NCBI GenBank assembly: GCA_941918925.1
Contig: OW799233.1
Coordinates: 129,728,833 to 129,792,832, forward strand
DNA: 64,000 nucleotides
From: Phyto melanocephala
Lineage: Eukaryota; Arthropoda; Insecta; Diptera; Rhinophoridae
Reading direction: 5' to 3'
This document shows, in pieces, positions 44,985-57,142 of this stretch (the stretch's first letter is position 1; each line of letters starts with the position of its first letter). The notes beneath the pieces were generated by a model. The model saw only the letters and a program-made list of their open reading frames with translations. It made no database searches and had not been told where the DNA came from. The position numbers and the translations under genes are program-made.

Positions 44985-45851
44985 CACTAGCCAAACCCGG
45001 CGCGCGTTGCTACGCCCCTTAATGAATCGAAATGCATTCTGAATTTTAATTGAATATCAAGTGCAAAAACCTCAAAATTATAATTTTTTTATGGGCGTGG
45101 CATTGCCCACTTTTCTAGTCACGAAATTGTAAAGTCATAACAGCTCAATATGTGTGCAAAGTTTCAGAAGAATCGGACCAGAGCAAGTACCACAAAATTA
45201 TACATTTTTTTATAGGCTTGGCACTGCCCACTTTTCTAATCACGAAATTGTAAAGTCATAACAGCTCAATGTGTGTGCAAAGTTTCAGAATAATCGGTCA
45301 AGTGCAAGTACATCAAAATTATACATTTTTTTTATAGGCGTGGCACTGCCCACTTTTCTAATCACAAAATTATTTAGTCATGACAGCTCAATATGTATGC
45401 AAAGTTTCAGAAAAATCGGTCTGGTGCAAGTACCTCAAAATTGTACCCTTTTTTTATGGGCGTGGCCCCGCCCACTTTTTTAATCACAAAATTATAAAGT
45501 CACGACAGCTTAATATGTGTGCAAAGTTTCAGAAAAATCGGTCCGGTGCAAGTACCTCAAAATTAAAATTTTTTTAGGGGCGTGGCCCCGCCCACTTTTC
45601 TTATCACGAAATTATTTAATCATGACAGCTCGATATGTGTGCATAGTTTCAGAAAAATCGGTCAAGTGCAAGTATCTAAAACTGATAACTAATTTTTTAT
45701 GGGCGTGGCCCCGACCACTTTTTTTCATCCATAAACACTCCCCGGTATGTGTACAACAACTTACCAAAGTTTGAGCCCGATCGGTTTTGCAGTTTCAGAG
45801 TCTATAGCTAACACACACACACACACAGAGTTTCACTTTTATATATATAGA
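44985..45851 (+). mobile_element. Non-LTR-type tail element R2 with six-unit minisatellite
   Basis: Begins CACTAGCCAAACCCGGCGCG and ends TTTCACTTTTATATATATAG, the same start-and-tail architecture as R1 (CTAGCTAATACCCGG...TATATATATAG). Between them, six units of about 121 bp repeat (GGCGTGGC..CGCCCACTTTT at ~45092, 45213, 45335, 45456, 45579, 45699), each with AAAGTTTCAGAAAAATCGGT. A (CA)n run precedes the tail. No reverse transcriptase is encoded and no clear target duplication was found. Probably RTE-like and non-autonomous. Confidence 0.65.
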
Positions 45852-47646
45852 TATGTACATTAATGAATTAACTTTAAGGCTATCATACTTACATACATAC
45901 ATATATACATACATATATGTAGGTGTATGTAAATACGTACTAGGATTGCCAAATCTATACTAGCATATTTTTTTAACAAAATATTTTGTAAAATATAGAT
46001 TTACTTTGTCTTTCATTTAAGAAGCATAGGATCTTAATATAAACTTGCATTGCATTCCAAATATTTTGATTGTTTATTTCTTCTGCCTGGGACATGTATG
46101 ATCTGGTCATTAATTCCTGTGAACTCTCTTCATGTTTCGCTGCTTGGTTTTCTTTTTACTGACCTATTTATTTAGATTTATTTCTAGTCGGTGGCCAAAA
46201 AACTGGAAGGATTATTAAATTAAGACATTTGCTTGTAAAAACTTGCAGTCCGTTTATATCACGAGGAAAAGCAATCCATATAACAAAAGCTTAGAGTAAT
46301 GTAGAGCAAAAATTAAATTTGAGTTTTATTATTTTGACAATGAAAAACAACGAGAGATTGAGAGAAAAAGAGTTGAAAAGTTTCATAATTCGTTCAGTTT
46401 ACCATAGGCTTACACGGCCTTTTTTATTCAAGCAAATAACGTATGTATGATGTATTAGTTTCACCAACAAAAATTAGAGCTTTAGTAGTACGAAGTGTGG
46501 GTCAGCAAAAATTGCTAGATATCTCGCTATAGCTAAGACGGATTTTTGCCCGAAAAACTAAATTACTAAATTTGACGGGAAAATAACTAAATTCTCAATA
46601 CTCTTTTGAAATCAATTCCGAAACAAAATGTTAAATATATTAAGATAAATCTCTTAAAACTTTTTGTTTTACTTACAATTAAGATCGTTACAATTTAATA
46701 TTGAGGTTTTGAGCCCTCTCTAGATAATTCCATCCAAAAATGAAATTAAGAGGACCAGACCTTCCCGCTCGCTTCTGGTAATAAAAAAAGATCATGTTCG
46801 GAGCTCCACCTACAGGAAAAATTTTAAATAAAAAATATTTAGCAGAGACTCCAATCACTTTAGCAAGGATCTGAACCACTACACAATTCAGTTGATTCAT
46901 TGAACAGCTTAAAATATTTTTTTAAAATAGTATTTATAAGTAACAAGCATACTTAGGTAAATCGGTTCAAATCGATGATTTAAGTGTATCCAAACATTGG
47001 CTGTGTGTAGAATTTTCATTATTTTTTAATATCATTAAATGCCATTGAATTTATTATATATTGGCCTGCACCTTAAACACTCCAAGAATATTCTCATAAT
47101 CCTTAAGGACATATGGTAACTCTATCAAATGTATATGAAGGACACAACTAAAAGTTGCAAATTTTGGACTAATAAACTTATACATGTACATACATATATG
47201 CATGCTTTTAGATTTATGATACTTAGCCAAAGATATGTATGTATTTACATCTTAAACGTATTTAATTAAGATACATTATACCAGCTGCTAAGTTAATTAT
47301 TGCTATAATGTGCTATTATATTCTTTTTTTGTATATAAATTGTGCTACATTGAGTCTGTTAAGTATAGGTGAACTTTGCTTTAAAAAGCAACGTAGTAAA
47401 ACTCTATATTTTAGTCTATTATCTTAAAAACAAATATAGCCTTCGACTAAAAAGAAATCAAAACACTATTTTGTCCGGTTTTCATACTCTACACCGTGAG
47501 TGGAAACTGCATTTACCAGCCAAAAAAATATAGACCCATATTCTAGTCAAATTTGTGGGGGTTGAAGGAAACTAATCCAATCTTACTATTTTTGCATAAA
47601 TATTCCCCATTTTTCCCCCATTGTATTTTAATTTTTCATAGTTTAA
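45852..47646. other. Unannotated stretch
   Basis: No gene is assigned. The minus strand at 46900-46690 is open for 70 codons (GAPNMIFFYYQKRAGRSGPL) but I do not recognise a family and composition is ordinary. Confidence 0.35.
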
Positions 47647-47650
47647 TATA

Positions 47651-47895
47651 TCGACCCTTGTTCGCAAAATTATCGTATGTTACAAAAACAAAATTTTACA
47701 GGAGAGTGTTTTTATTACTTTTAAATAACACTGCTACATACGATAAAATGTACACAGTGTTACCTCTTAAACTAAAACAGTTATCGCTATAATATTTTAT
47801 CAGCAGATGGATTGATGAAAGTAGAACCAATTAGAATAAAAAAGGCGATTTAAAAAAAATATATAACATACGATAATATCGCGCACAGGGGTCGA
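47651..47895. mobile_element. 245-bp MITE with TCGACCC ends
   Basis: The left TCGACCCTTGTTCGCAAAAT and the right end reverse-complemented TCGACCCCTGTGCGCGATAT continue together through TATCGTATGTTA, an inverted repeat of ~32 bp. TATA flanks both sides (47647-47650, 47896-47899), so the duplication is TATA or TA. No coding sequence. Confidence 0.75.
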
Positions 47896-48380
47896 TATAG
47901 ATCCACTGGTCAAGACCTTTCGCTTAATACCAATACTGAGGCGGTTTATATATATATATGGTTATAGTATATAACATTTTACTAGTCAAGTATCTTAATT
48001 TGATAACCATATCGAGCCTCTTAATTATCAAACAACTGAAAAGTTTCGATTTTCGTTCATAAATTTTACAAAAAACACCGAAGCAGTTATTTTTTAGTGC
48101 TTATATCTCAGTTTGTTTCAAATCGATTTATTCTTAATTTTTAAAACTATTGCTTGCAATATGGTATCTTTAGCGTATCCAAAAATTAATTAAAATTTTA
48201 AAGTTTTTGATACATTTAAAAATACTTTTCCAAATTAGTTTTGCCTATAACTTTGCTGATTAATGACCGATTTGTCCAAAACGTTAAACGATTACCGCTA
48301 GAGGCATATCCTATTTAAAAATAGTAACAAATATATCTATAAATTAGCCGAGGAATAAAAAAATGTTGCCCTTTGGGAAA

Positions 48381-48666
48381 AAGCCGAGGTGGTCATGTTT
48401 ATTTGCTCATATCTCAGAGTGTTATGGGCGATCGGGCTGGATTTAATTAATGATTTATTATAGAATATTTTAAAAATACAAAATATAGATCTGTGCCATA
48501 TGTAGAGGCTTCTAAAATTATATCTCAACCAACACATGGACATAAGACAATCGACTTCCCCATTCATAAGATTTCAGAAAATAAATACTTTATGGGGTCA
48601 GATATGAAGTAAGTACAAACGGAGTGACAAAGTTATAATACCCCTTGTACCACATGTGAAAGGTAT
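48381..48666 (-). mobile_element. 5' fragment of a Helentron-like repeat, H13
   Basis: AAGCCGAGGTGGTCATGTTT, CTCATATCTCAGAGTGTTAT, CATTCATAAGATTTCAGAAA and ACTTTATGGGGTCAGATATG keep the order of H1 in minus sense, ending CCACATGTGAAAGGTAT. The hairpin end is absent and the fragment is well diverged. Confidence 0.7.
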
Positions 48667-49879
48667 GAAAAAATTGTTTGTAAAATGTGTTGGTTCTAGG
48701 TCTTCTGTAAATTACATCACGTTAACGCTCATTAAACGTTTAAAAAATGGGTATCAGGTGGTGCTAGGTAAATAAAATTCGGCATATATCAATACAAAAA
48801 GAATTTTTTTTAGTTATTAAATTCAAAATCAGTTATAATTAAATTCTAAGTCTAAAAATTTTAATAAAGTGTGGGTAATTATTTTGACATTTTATTAAAA
48901 AAATTTGTGTTATAAATTTGCAACAAATAATATTTCACCAAAAATGCGAACATTTTTTCTATTTTTATTTATGAAAATATTGTTTGTGTTAATTAGTAAA
49001 AAATATTTTTTTCTTTTAATTTTATTTTAAGAAAAAAAAAATTAAGTTTGAAAAATAAGCAAAGTCTTTGTATGTCTTTTAAGAATTAAAAAGTTTTAGT
49101 TTTTAGAAGTTGGAAAAGTATTTAGTTTGTTTTTAGAAACAAAATGTGTCTTTAAAATAAATGAATTGCCAACTTTTCCTAAAAAATAAATTAGTTTAGT
49201 TTCAACTTAAGGAGTTCGTCACAGTCTTAATAACATGGATGTATGTATGCTTGTATGTATGTATGTATAGTTTATTATTTTTTTTCTATATATTTTCAGG
49301 TGAGTGTTTAATGTTAAAAAAAAGATAATTCTTTTCTCTTTTGTCACTTTATAAACACGACTCCACAGAGCTTTGTGGTCTTTTTGGGATTAACAGTAAA
49401 GGAAGAGTTTTTAATTAAAACAAAAAAGAAAAGAAAAACGTAATTATAGACTTTAAGTCAACAACTTATTAAAGTTAAAATTGATTATTAAAATTTAGTC
49501 TGAATTTAGACTTTCAAATAAATCTGCTTGGAGCTAAAAGGGCCAATGTCAAAATATTTACTTTTGAGAAACTTGGAATTGAACTTTAACTTTTATAGAT
49601 GGTTTCATAGCGACATTGGCCAGCATCTTATTTATGAAGCTGTTCTGGGTTAAGTAGACTTTAGCTGTGTTTTACCATAATGAAATAGAGCAAGAAAACA
49701 AACCTAATGCAATGATTAACTCCAAAAAGCAAAAAAGTGACTTTGGCCCTTTGAGCTCCGAGCCACAGAAATATGAAAACCGTAAAAAACTTATATAACG
49801 ACAAAGAAACAAAATAATAGAATATTATTATTTAAATCAGCGATCGATTGCTTTAACTTATATTATGTCAGAATTTTGA
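48667..49879. other. Unannotated AT-rich stretch
   Basis: No gene. A (GTAT)n run lies at 49238-49268. The sequences GGCCAATGTCAAAATATTTA (49541) and CGACATTGGCC (49611) form a small inverted pair. Confidence 0.4.
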
Positions 49880-50735
49880 CTTCTGAATCAATGATTCGCC
49901 GATGGTTCATCTTCACAATCAACGTAGCACCGTTAGAGATTTAAATGGCACCGAAAGACTACGTTAAGTTTGCATAGCAAAAAAAAAAAATCTGAACTTG
50001 TAGAGCAAAACGAATCCCGAAAAACATTTATCAGAAGTCGTTCTACTTAGCTAGAAATGTCTCGTACCTCACTATGGAGCATTTAAAAGAAGATTTATTG
50101 TTCTTCCCATATGAGGTGCAGTTAAATTTCAATCAACATTTAACAAGAAATAAAATCAAATTTATTGAAAATCTAATTATGAGTGATGAAGCTCATTTTC
50201 ATTAGAATGGCTTTGTTAATAACTAGAGCTGTAGGTCTTGGGGGATTTGAAAATCCAAGAGCTATTCGTCGACAGAAAAGACAGTATATTGTAGCATTAC
50301 ATCGGAAAATATCATTGAATCTTACTCCTTCTAAAATAAATATGAATGTGCTGTTACCATAAAAGGGGAGAGGTATCGATTTACATATAATAGAACATAG
50401 ATCTGAAATGTGATATCTGCCCACGCTGTCCGAGAAACAATATCATTTTTAGGTTAAATTTTTAAAAGACGAATAATTTTCAGATATTCGGAAATCAACT
50501 GGCCAGCGTGTTAGCCACATTTTTCAATACCCGACTATTTTCTTTGTGGTTATTTAAAGCAGCGTGTATATGTGAATAAGATCGAGACAATCCTTGAACT
50601 CAAAACCAACATTGTTGCAGAAATTCGAACGCTTCAGCCACAAATTTTGAAAAGTATTTGTTAGAAAACGCTCTAAAATGATTTCATCTTAGAGAAGCTG
50701 AAACCCCGGGTCATTTAAATGACATTTTTCATACT
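49880..50735 (+). pseudogene. Tc1/mariner-superfamily transposase remnant M7 (longest copy)
   Basis: With frameshifts the plus strand gives SMIRRWF near 49890, then NVSYLTMEHLKEDLLFFPYE and VQLNF (50060-50130), IENLIMSDEAHFH (first catalytic Asp, 50167-50204), a stop, FENPRAIRRQK (50249-50280), then WPA and IPDYFLCGYLKQRVYVNKIE TILELKTNIVAEIRTLQPQI (third motif and C-terminal region, ~50540-50650). The FQQDGA motif is not readable. It ends near GGGTCATTTAAATGACATTT (50708), which looks like a terminus. About 250 of ~340 residues can be traced, so this is the best template for the family here, but it is dead. Confidence 0.82.
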
Positions 50736-51959
50736 TAGTTTATACACTTGTTCTGTAGTAAATGTAGTAAAACAAAGTATAAGTGTTAAGTATTAAGCAT
50801 TTAGTATAAAAAAATTTCCATTTTGTTGAAAATGAAACATATAAACGAAAAAGTTATAAATCTTTTAAACCCTCATAATGACATTTGACCCACTTTGTTT
50901 GAATTGATAATTTTTACAAATTCTTTAATATAATTTATTTAGAAAATATTTAAAAGAAATATATGTTGTATTAATTCTATTCTAATAAAGGGAACAGATT
51001 TGAACTATTTACCTCGTGTTAATGGGCTCTACTTTAACAATTGTAGTATTATTATTTTGTTTTAATGTAATTAAATACAAAAAAATTTTTTTTTAAGCTT
51101 AAGTTGTTTCATGCTAAACAAAGTTAACGCATTCCGGAATATTGTTGTAAACAAATCTTACTAAACACTTTATATATGTAAATACATAAATATTTATGAA
51201 CATATTTCATGCGGTCTTTTTGACATTGATTAAAATGTTCGTACATTAATATGAGATCAGAGTAAGCATTCGATGGCCTGTTAGGCATATTTTACAAGGC
51301 TGTTACAGTGCCAGACATCGACAGTGACACTGCCAACATTATATTTATTCACCTCCACCTCTTTAATTGCCCACAACTTCACATCATTATTATCATTATC
51401 ATGATAATTATAATAATAATAATAAATTTGCCTTTAGAAGCACAATTAAATTAATGTCTAATTAACGTTTTCGTTTCGTTTCTTTTTTTTGTGTGTGTTT
51501 GTTTGTATACATGAATTATTTATGTATGTATATAAACATAAATATTCGTACACCAACACAATTACACACATTTTTGGTTAGTTACTGCGGCAGGTGGTAA
51601 ACAGGTTGGTTTTCCTTCTGCCACCTATAAATAATGAATATAAACAGCCCTTTATTTTGGGCTAGAGGTAAGAAATAAATGATTTAGAACTAATTTGGGA
51701 TACGCAGATTTCTTAACAAAAGGGGGCAAATGGTCGTGTGTTATACTGAATTGTTAAACTGATGTAATATAACATAATTAGAACAATTATATCTATTGTT
51801 CATTGTTAAAAGTGAATCTTAATATTCGAACGAAAAATTTTAATAAAATACGAACGAATTTTATCACTGCTCGACCATAATTTTAAACAGCAATGCACTT
51901 AAATTCCTAATATGTATGCTTTTTATTTTGTATAACCAAGCAGATCACTACTATCTCGG
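50736..51959. other. Unannotated AT-rich stretch
   Basis: No gene is recognised; (TAA)n at 51408-51425 and ATGTATGTATATAAAC-type simple sequence near 51522. Confidence 0.4.
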
Positions 51960-53265
51960 GTCGCTTTTTGACTCTCTTCGCTCTTCAGTGATTTCGAGGC
52001 CACTGAACGGTAACCGTTCCTAACACCACAACGAATTTTGCAAAAATCATCATCCTCGATATTTGAAATTTTCATGTCCTGTAAGCAACGCAGTTTTTAA
52101 ACTCATCGTATTCCGATTAAAACCGAATTTCTTTACTGCACCCCTGCCAAGATGCTCCTTAAGTATCATACGAGTCTGTATACGAGTAGTTCCCTCCATC
52201 CACCTTTGTAAGTTTAAATATGTCCAGAATGTAGTTTTAGATCCCCTCTTCGCGAATTGGTAGGCAGTTTCAGTCCCAGCTATACCCACGTGTTCCTTAT
52301 TCCACAGTAGCACCACCTTATTTGCAGAGGCACATTTATTGAGCTTTAAAACACAAAAGAAAAGTTCGAATACATTCGGCGCATGCATTTCATAACCGAC
52401 AGGTTATCAAGTGCAATGAGAATTCGACATTCCAATAGGTGATCCAACGCCTAAAGCCTGATAGAAGGACACACACTTCCCCAGACTCAAGGTGCAGGAT
52501 AGGTACAATTTAAGTAAACATACACCAGCACATGCCATCCTGTCTATGTAGGACCCATCAGTTAATACACTCATGTCATTCTCCAAGCACTTATTGTGCA
52601 GGAATTCATTCACTATGAGTGTTCGATGTAGCCTTTTGACCACTTTAATCGACTAACCTCTTTATTTACGAGGTTCAGGATTCTTCTAAACTCCGAATTC
52701 GACCCAAAGATATACCATGTGTTATCGCTTTGCATCCCAATTGTCGATCTTGCAGCCGTTAACCATATAAATAAGTCCAACGCCAGCAAATCTAGCTATG
52801 TTTCCATTCCCTGCGTTTGTATGGTATGAATCGCAATGCAAGAAGTCCTCTGAACGCCATCCAACTTACTTTTAAACGTCGCCTGAGAAAACAGAGATGC
52901 GAAAGTGATCATTGGTCTGACCACCACCGTATAAATTTGGTGTGCAGCTTTAGATGAGATTCCTCTCCTTTGACCGCAAACCCGTTTTTACTGATGCAAA
53001 ATTCTATTTGCCTTTTGTATCCTTATCCCAACGAGATCATTCCTAGTAGTTTTGTATCTAGCGTTATCCTCAAATATTTCATATTCCTTTTTCGGTTCCA
53101 AAAAGTATTAAAGATCCAATCTCCAAACCTTTCCTTTTCTCCGTAAAGAGGATGGCATCCCACTTGCCAGCATTTATGGTAAGTCTCTATTCACAACACC
53201 ATTCTTCAGTTACTCTGAGTGACTATCTCATGCAACCTAAAATAGTTTCCATAATCTAATATGGA
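51960..53265 (-). pseudogene. 3' part of a jockey/I-type LINE: reverse transcriptase C-terminus and RNase H
   Basis: Reading leftwards: NAGKWDAILFTEKRKGLEIG (53190-53130; RT thumb-like, family form NP.K...FT.K.K), RT C-terminal segments with frameshifts (AV.RPM..FASLVW-like at ~52930), then RNase H: MSVLTDGSYIDRMACAGV (52575; first catalytic Asp in TDGS), FYQAxALGV, LLWNKEHVGIAGTETAYQFA (52310-52250; H-G-I-G-E block), then FKYRG and EDDDFC of the C-terminal zinc-like tail. Stops interrupt every domain. The first ORF and the RT catalytic YADD part are lost. An old 5'-truncated copy. Confidence 0.8.
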
Positions 53266-54049
53266 TGATACTATTACAATTACAACAATATTGCGTATTT
53301 TCCTTCCAACTAAATATATTTATGAACGTTTTAAGATATTCAATATCATTATCATTGTTTATCATTTAATTTAATATGCATAACCTATAACTAAGTAATA
53401 AGTACATTCATATGTATCATTTTATAACTTTCTAATATACCTCCCCTGCAAGATATTCATTATAAATACTAATAATCATATTATGAAACCGTCTTCATCT
53501 ATTCAATCTGTCCTAGATATAAACTCACTTAACTTTTCTTAACTTTATAACCGTTGTTCGCTTTGCTTTTTTGAAATGTTTTATTTGATATTTAATTGGT
53601 GTTTAGTTGTTGTTATTTCATTGTTCCAATGAAGTAAAATGTAAAGAAAAACTTTTGAAATGAATCTTGCCACCACCAGCCTTGATAAATAAAATTGAGT
53701 CCTGCGAATGCAAACTTTAACCATCCTAAGAGATAAAACGCATACAAACGTAAACATTAACTCACTTTTATATACTTATACACACTTTTGTATGTTTACT
53801 TATACATATATATACATGCGTGTGTATGATAACCACCGTTGCAGTAGTATCGGCGAATAAGGAAATTTAAATACAAATAAAACCATCGCAAAGTTGTCAA
53901 CAACATCATTATTCTGACTATTCTATATATAAAATGATAAAATATGATGAAATGTGTATGAAGCCTCACAACAAAATTAAAATTTTTAAATGATATATGG
54001 GCAAAAAGTTTTGCTTCGGTATAGACAAAGTCGATAAACAAATGGTGAT
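53266..54049. other. Unannotated stretch
   Basis: AT-rich with CATATATATACATGCG simple sequence near 53804; no gene is recognised. Confidence 0.4.
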
Positions 54050-55020
54050 CAAGATTGCAGTGTTCAGTTGGAAAACCAGACAATACCTTTTATCCTGACG
54101 TTTTCCGAAGCCATTCTCCAATGAGGAACAAACTCAGCGTCTTGAATTGCAATAAGTTCACTCTTAAGGGTAAACCAAAAATGGCTTCTGTTCAATTCGG
54201 CCAACACATTGCGAGGCCGTTGGCACGTTCATTGCCAGTTTGTCTCTTATAACTAGGAACCTAAAAAAGTAAAAGCTTATTGTACATCTCAAGACGGTTA
54301 AATAACCAGAGCCAAATTGTGATCATAGGTCAGAAGGATTTTTAAAGCCACTTTGTTATCCCAAGAAGTAAATGAGGGCTTTCTTCATATTCTTCCTTGT
54401 AGACTCATAGGCACTAATAAAGATAATAAGGAGTTTGAAGTAAACAAGGATATGTACCTATGAATACGGCTCTTTGCTCAAATATGTTCATAGCAGTATC
54501 TCTAATCAATTTTTTTAGTGTACCAGGCTGAAGCCATCCGCCTTAGAGATCCGCCTTAGAGATTATTTGACAAAATTCTCAATACAATAAAATAATAATT
54601 CTGGTCGCAATTTAGATGTTCTATGATTTTCACATGTCCACAAAGGTCTCAACTTTTTAGGCTTCTAAACTCACATCTTTTACACCGACTTGATCGACCT
54701 TTGGCCAGTATACGAGTGACGCATAGGGAATTGCATTTTTTACAATAGTGTCGAGTGAAAGCAATAATGACTTGTTTGGCACACTCTTTTAGACAGCATT
54801 TCAAGAAAGTTTTTTGTCTAGAACACTACTTAACACTTTCTAAAAACCATATAAATTTAATTTGATCTCTTTCATTGTAAAGTTCCTTCTCGTAAAAGGA
54901 TATTTGAACAGTTTTCACCTGGTTCACGATTAAGCCCCTTTTCCAGCCCCAGCCAAAAATAAAGATCTGTTGCATATGTTCGTAAGTAATCGAATCATAT
55001 GCCTTCACTGGCAAAAAATA
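54050..55020 (-). pseudogene. Possible second decayed LINE fragment
   Basis: The minus strand at 54935-54880 reads GLIVNQVKTVQISFYEKE, resembling the RT segment GL.VN..KT....F..K of jockey-type LINEs, and at 54240-54110 reads a segment like LAELNRSHFWFTLKSELIAI that could be the post-RNase H region. Order and orientation (RT right, RNase H left) fit a single minus-strand copy, as in 51960-53265. Similarity is weak and frames are badly broken. A CCGCCTTAGAGAT duplication lies at 54538-54563. Could equally be unrelated sequence. Confidence 0.3.
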
Positions 55021-56554
55021 TACTCTTCTTCAATAATTGTAGCGACTATAAAAAATTACGAACACGAAATTTTCATGGGAAAATATGATTAGATTTAATT
55101 AAAAAAGTCAATATTAAAATCTGCTGACATTTTATTTATGTACGCTCACTCACGCGGATATATTTTTTGTAGTCAAGCCCATATAATTTAAACAAACAAT
55201 TTGTCATGATCATGCATGATTCACGGTACTTAATATAACTTATAGAGATTTGTACAAGGTGCAGCAAAAGTTGTCATCCGTGTCATTGGTTACACGCGTT
55301 TTACAGTCAACAGCTAACCACTTAATTATTGTCTGCATTTTATTAGCATTTTACAGAAATTTTCTTTTAATTAATGTTCAATTGAAGGAAATGTCGTCTT
55401 ACCGATAGTGTTCTCTTGGACTTTTCTTGATAGCATTAGATAGATAGTCCCAAAATGAGCGGCTAAACTTTTATACATTTGGGTACAAATAAATCTATGA
55501 CAAAAAAGTGAATTTGCAGGGTTCAACTGGTGACGTAGTGATTAAATTTAGGTAAAAAAACTAAGATTTTAACATTAGTGTGTCATTGAAGATCATGTGT
55601 TTACATGAATATATTAATGAACTGCACTCCATTCTAATAAGTGCATGGAACTCATGCATATTTAATGAAAAGCATCGAATTTTCTATGAGTTGAATTTGT
55701 TTGTTTACATTAATTCTTTAAGATATTTTGAATGACGTTGCATTCATTTGTAAGCACATCATGTATGACATATTATTTCATATTTAAGAAGTTATTTAGA
55801 ATGAATGCTTTTACACAATTGATTTAGAAGTCTTGAAAATGTAATTCGCTTCGCACTACTTTTAATTTTTTTTGCTGGGTATAGTTAGTGTCAGACGACC
55901 GGAACTTTGTGCCAACCCCTTTATCAATTACATATTTTATGTTTTTGCGGAGTATAGCGACTGATGTATAATAAAGCCTTTTATACTTCATTTAAGTCAA
56001 AACAATATTTTTTTTTACCTCTACAGAAATTCTACCTTCTTATGCCAGGGTCATAGGTTTTTGCATCACATTATAGAATAGTCATGACCCCATATTTATC
56101 GCACATTCCATATAACTTCTACAGCTTGTAAAGTAGAAACTCATACAACATTTTTATTCCCCCAATGATTTTCAACAAAACCAAGCAACCAGATATGTAA
56201 ACAACCTCCAGCTATATGTTCTGTTTCATACTCGTCGTACAAATAACCAACTCTCACTCAAAGTCTTGCAAACTCACTTGCTAACTTTTGCAACTTCATA
56301 CACTTGTAGACCTTTCGGCGATTGTTTGGAGTCGTTTGCAGCAAAACATCAAGAACAAAACAGTAGTAACAAGCAACAGTGGTCTATTGATATTGGATTT
56401 CCTGCTAATAATGCGGGGAAGTGTAAAAATATAAAGATTGGATTAAATTTTTTAACTTGATTAGATTAAAATTCGTTAAAAAGTTTAGATTTGTTGCTTG
56501 TTATAATGCAGGAAATTTGTGAGTATTTTGATTAAATTAGTTGTACATTTGTAG
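55021..56554. other. Unannotated stretch upstream of the hAT fragment
   Basis: No gene is recognised. A 64-codon open frame at 56266-56460 has a biased Q/N/K content but no family resemblance. Confidence 0.35.
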
Positions 56555-56689
56555 ATAAGTACTGTTCCTGCAACCCAAGTAAGCGTGGAAAGAGCATTCT
56601 CTGCTCTTAAGTTGGTATTGAGGGACCTGCGGTCAAATCTTTCACCAGAAAATTTGGAAAAAATAATGTTTGTTAAAATAAACAAATAA
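56555..56689 (+). pseudogene. hAT transposase C-terminal dimerisation domain (fragment)
   Basis: The open frame 56555-56689 reads TVPATQVSVERAFSALKLVL, then RDLRSNLSPENLEKIMFVK INK and a stop. This is the hATC domain pattern: P(A/S)....SER.FS......R..LSP......F. It has no interruption over 43 codons, so it is relatively young, but the preceding codons hit a stop at 56552 and no catalytic part or zinc finger is found upstream. Either it is a truncated copy or the last exon of a transposase whose other exons are lost. Confidence 0.8.
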
Positions 56690-56774
56690 AAAAAGTCTGT
56701 TAAAAAAAAGTAAACAAATGAATTTTAATTACGACAAAAAAATTAATCTCTTCAAAAGAGTTTTATTTTATGAA

Positions 56775-56945
56775 GGCGAAATGAGTTTTACTTTAGACGG
56801 AAAAAATAAAACTCCTCAGATAAGTTTTATTTTAGACGGAAACAATAAAACTCCTAAAATGAGTTTTATTTTTGACGGAAAAAATAAAACTCCTAAAATG
56901 AGTTTTAGTTTTATTTTTGACGGAAAACATAAAACTCTTTTTTTT
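56775..56945 (+). repeat. 39-bp tandem repeats following the hATC fragment
   Basis: Four units each containing GACGGAAAAAATAAAACTCC and TAAAATGAGTTTTATTTT. As AATAAAACTC and GAGTTTTATT are inverse of one another, every unit is itself a short inverted repeat. The unit length is a multiple of three, so the stretch stays open (DGKNKTPKMSF repeated), but its place just after a hAT transposase end suggests subterminal repeats rather than a protein. Confidence 0.75.
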
Positions 56946-57142
56946 AAGATCACCACAGATTCTGAAAGAGCTCGTCAGTTCGAATCTATTAATATATGAC
57001 ACTATAAGTCTCCGTTGGCTCTAACATGAAGAGTTTTTATGTTTAAATTTTCCGGATAACTGTTATTCACGTTCCCTGGAATTAATATATGGTAAAATTA
57101 ATGAAAGTATGCGAAACAATATATATTGATAAAGTTATCTTA

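Noticed and set aside
45271..45774. Overlapping frames repeating CKVSEKSV.CKYLK
   Set aside because: Translation of the 121-bp minisatellite of R2; several frames are open simultaneously.
56718..56999. 93-codon frame with repeated DGKNKTPKMSF
   Set aside because: Only open because the tandem unit is 39 bp; more likely hAT subterminal repeats than a protein.
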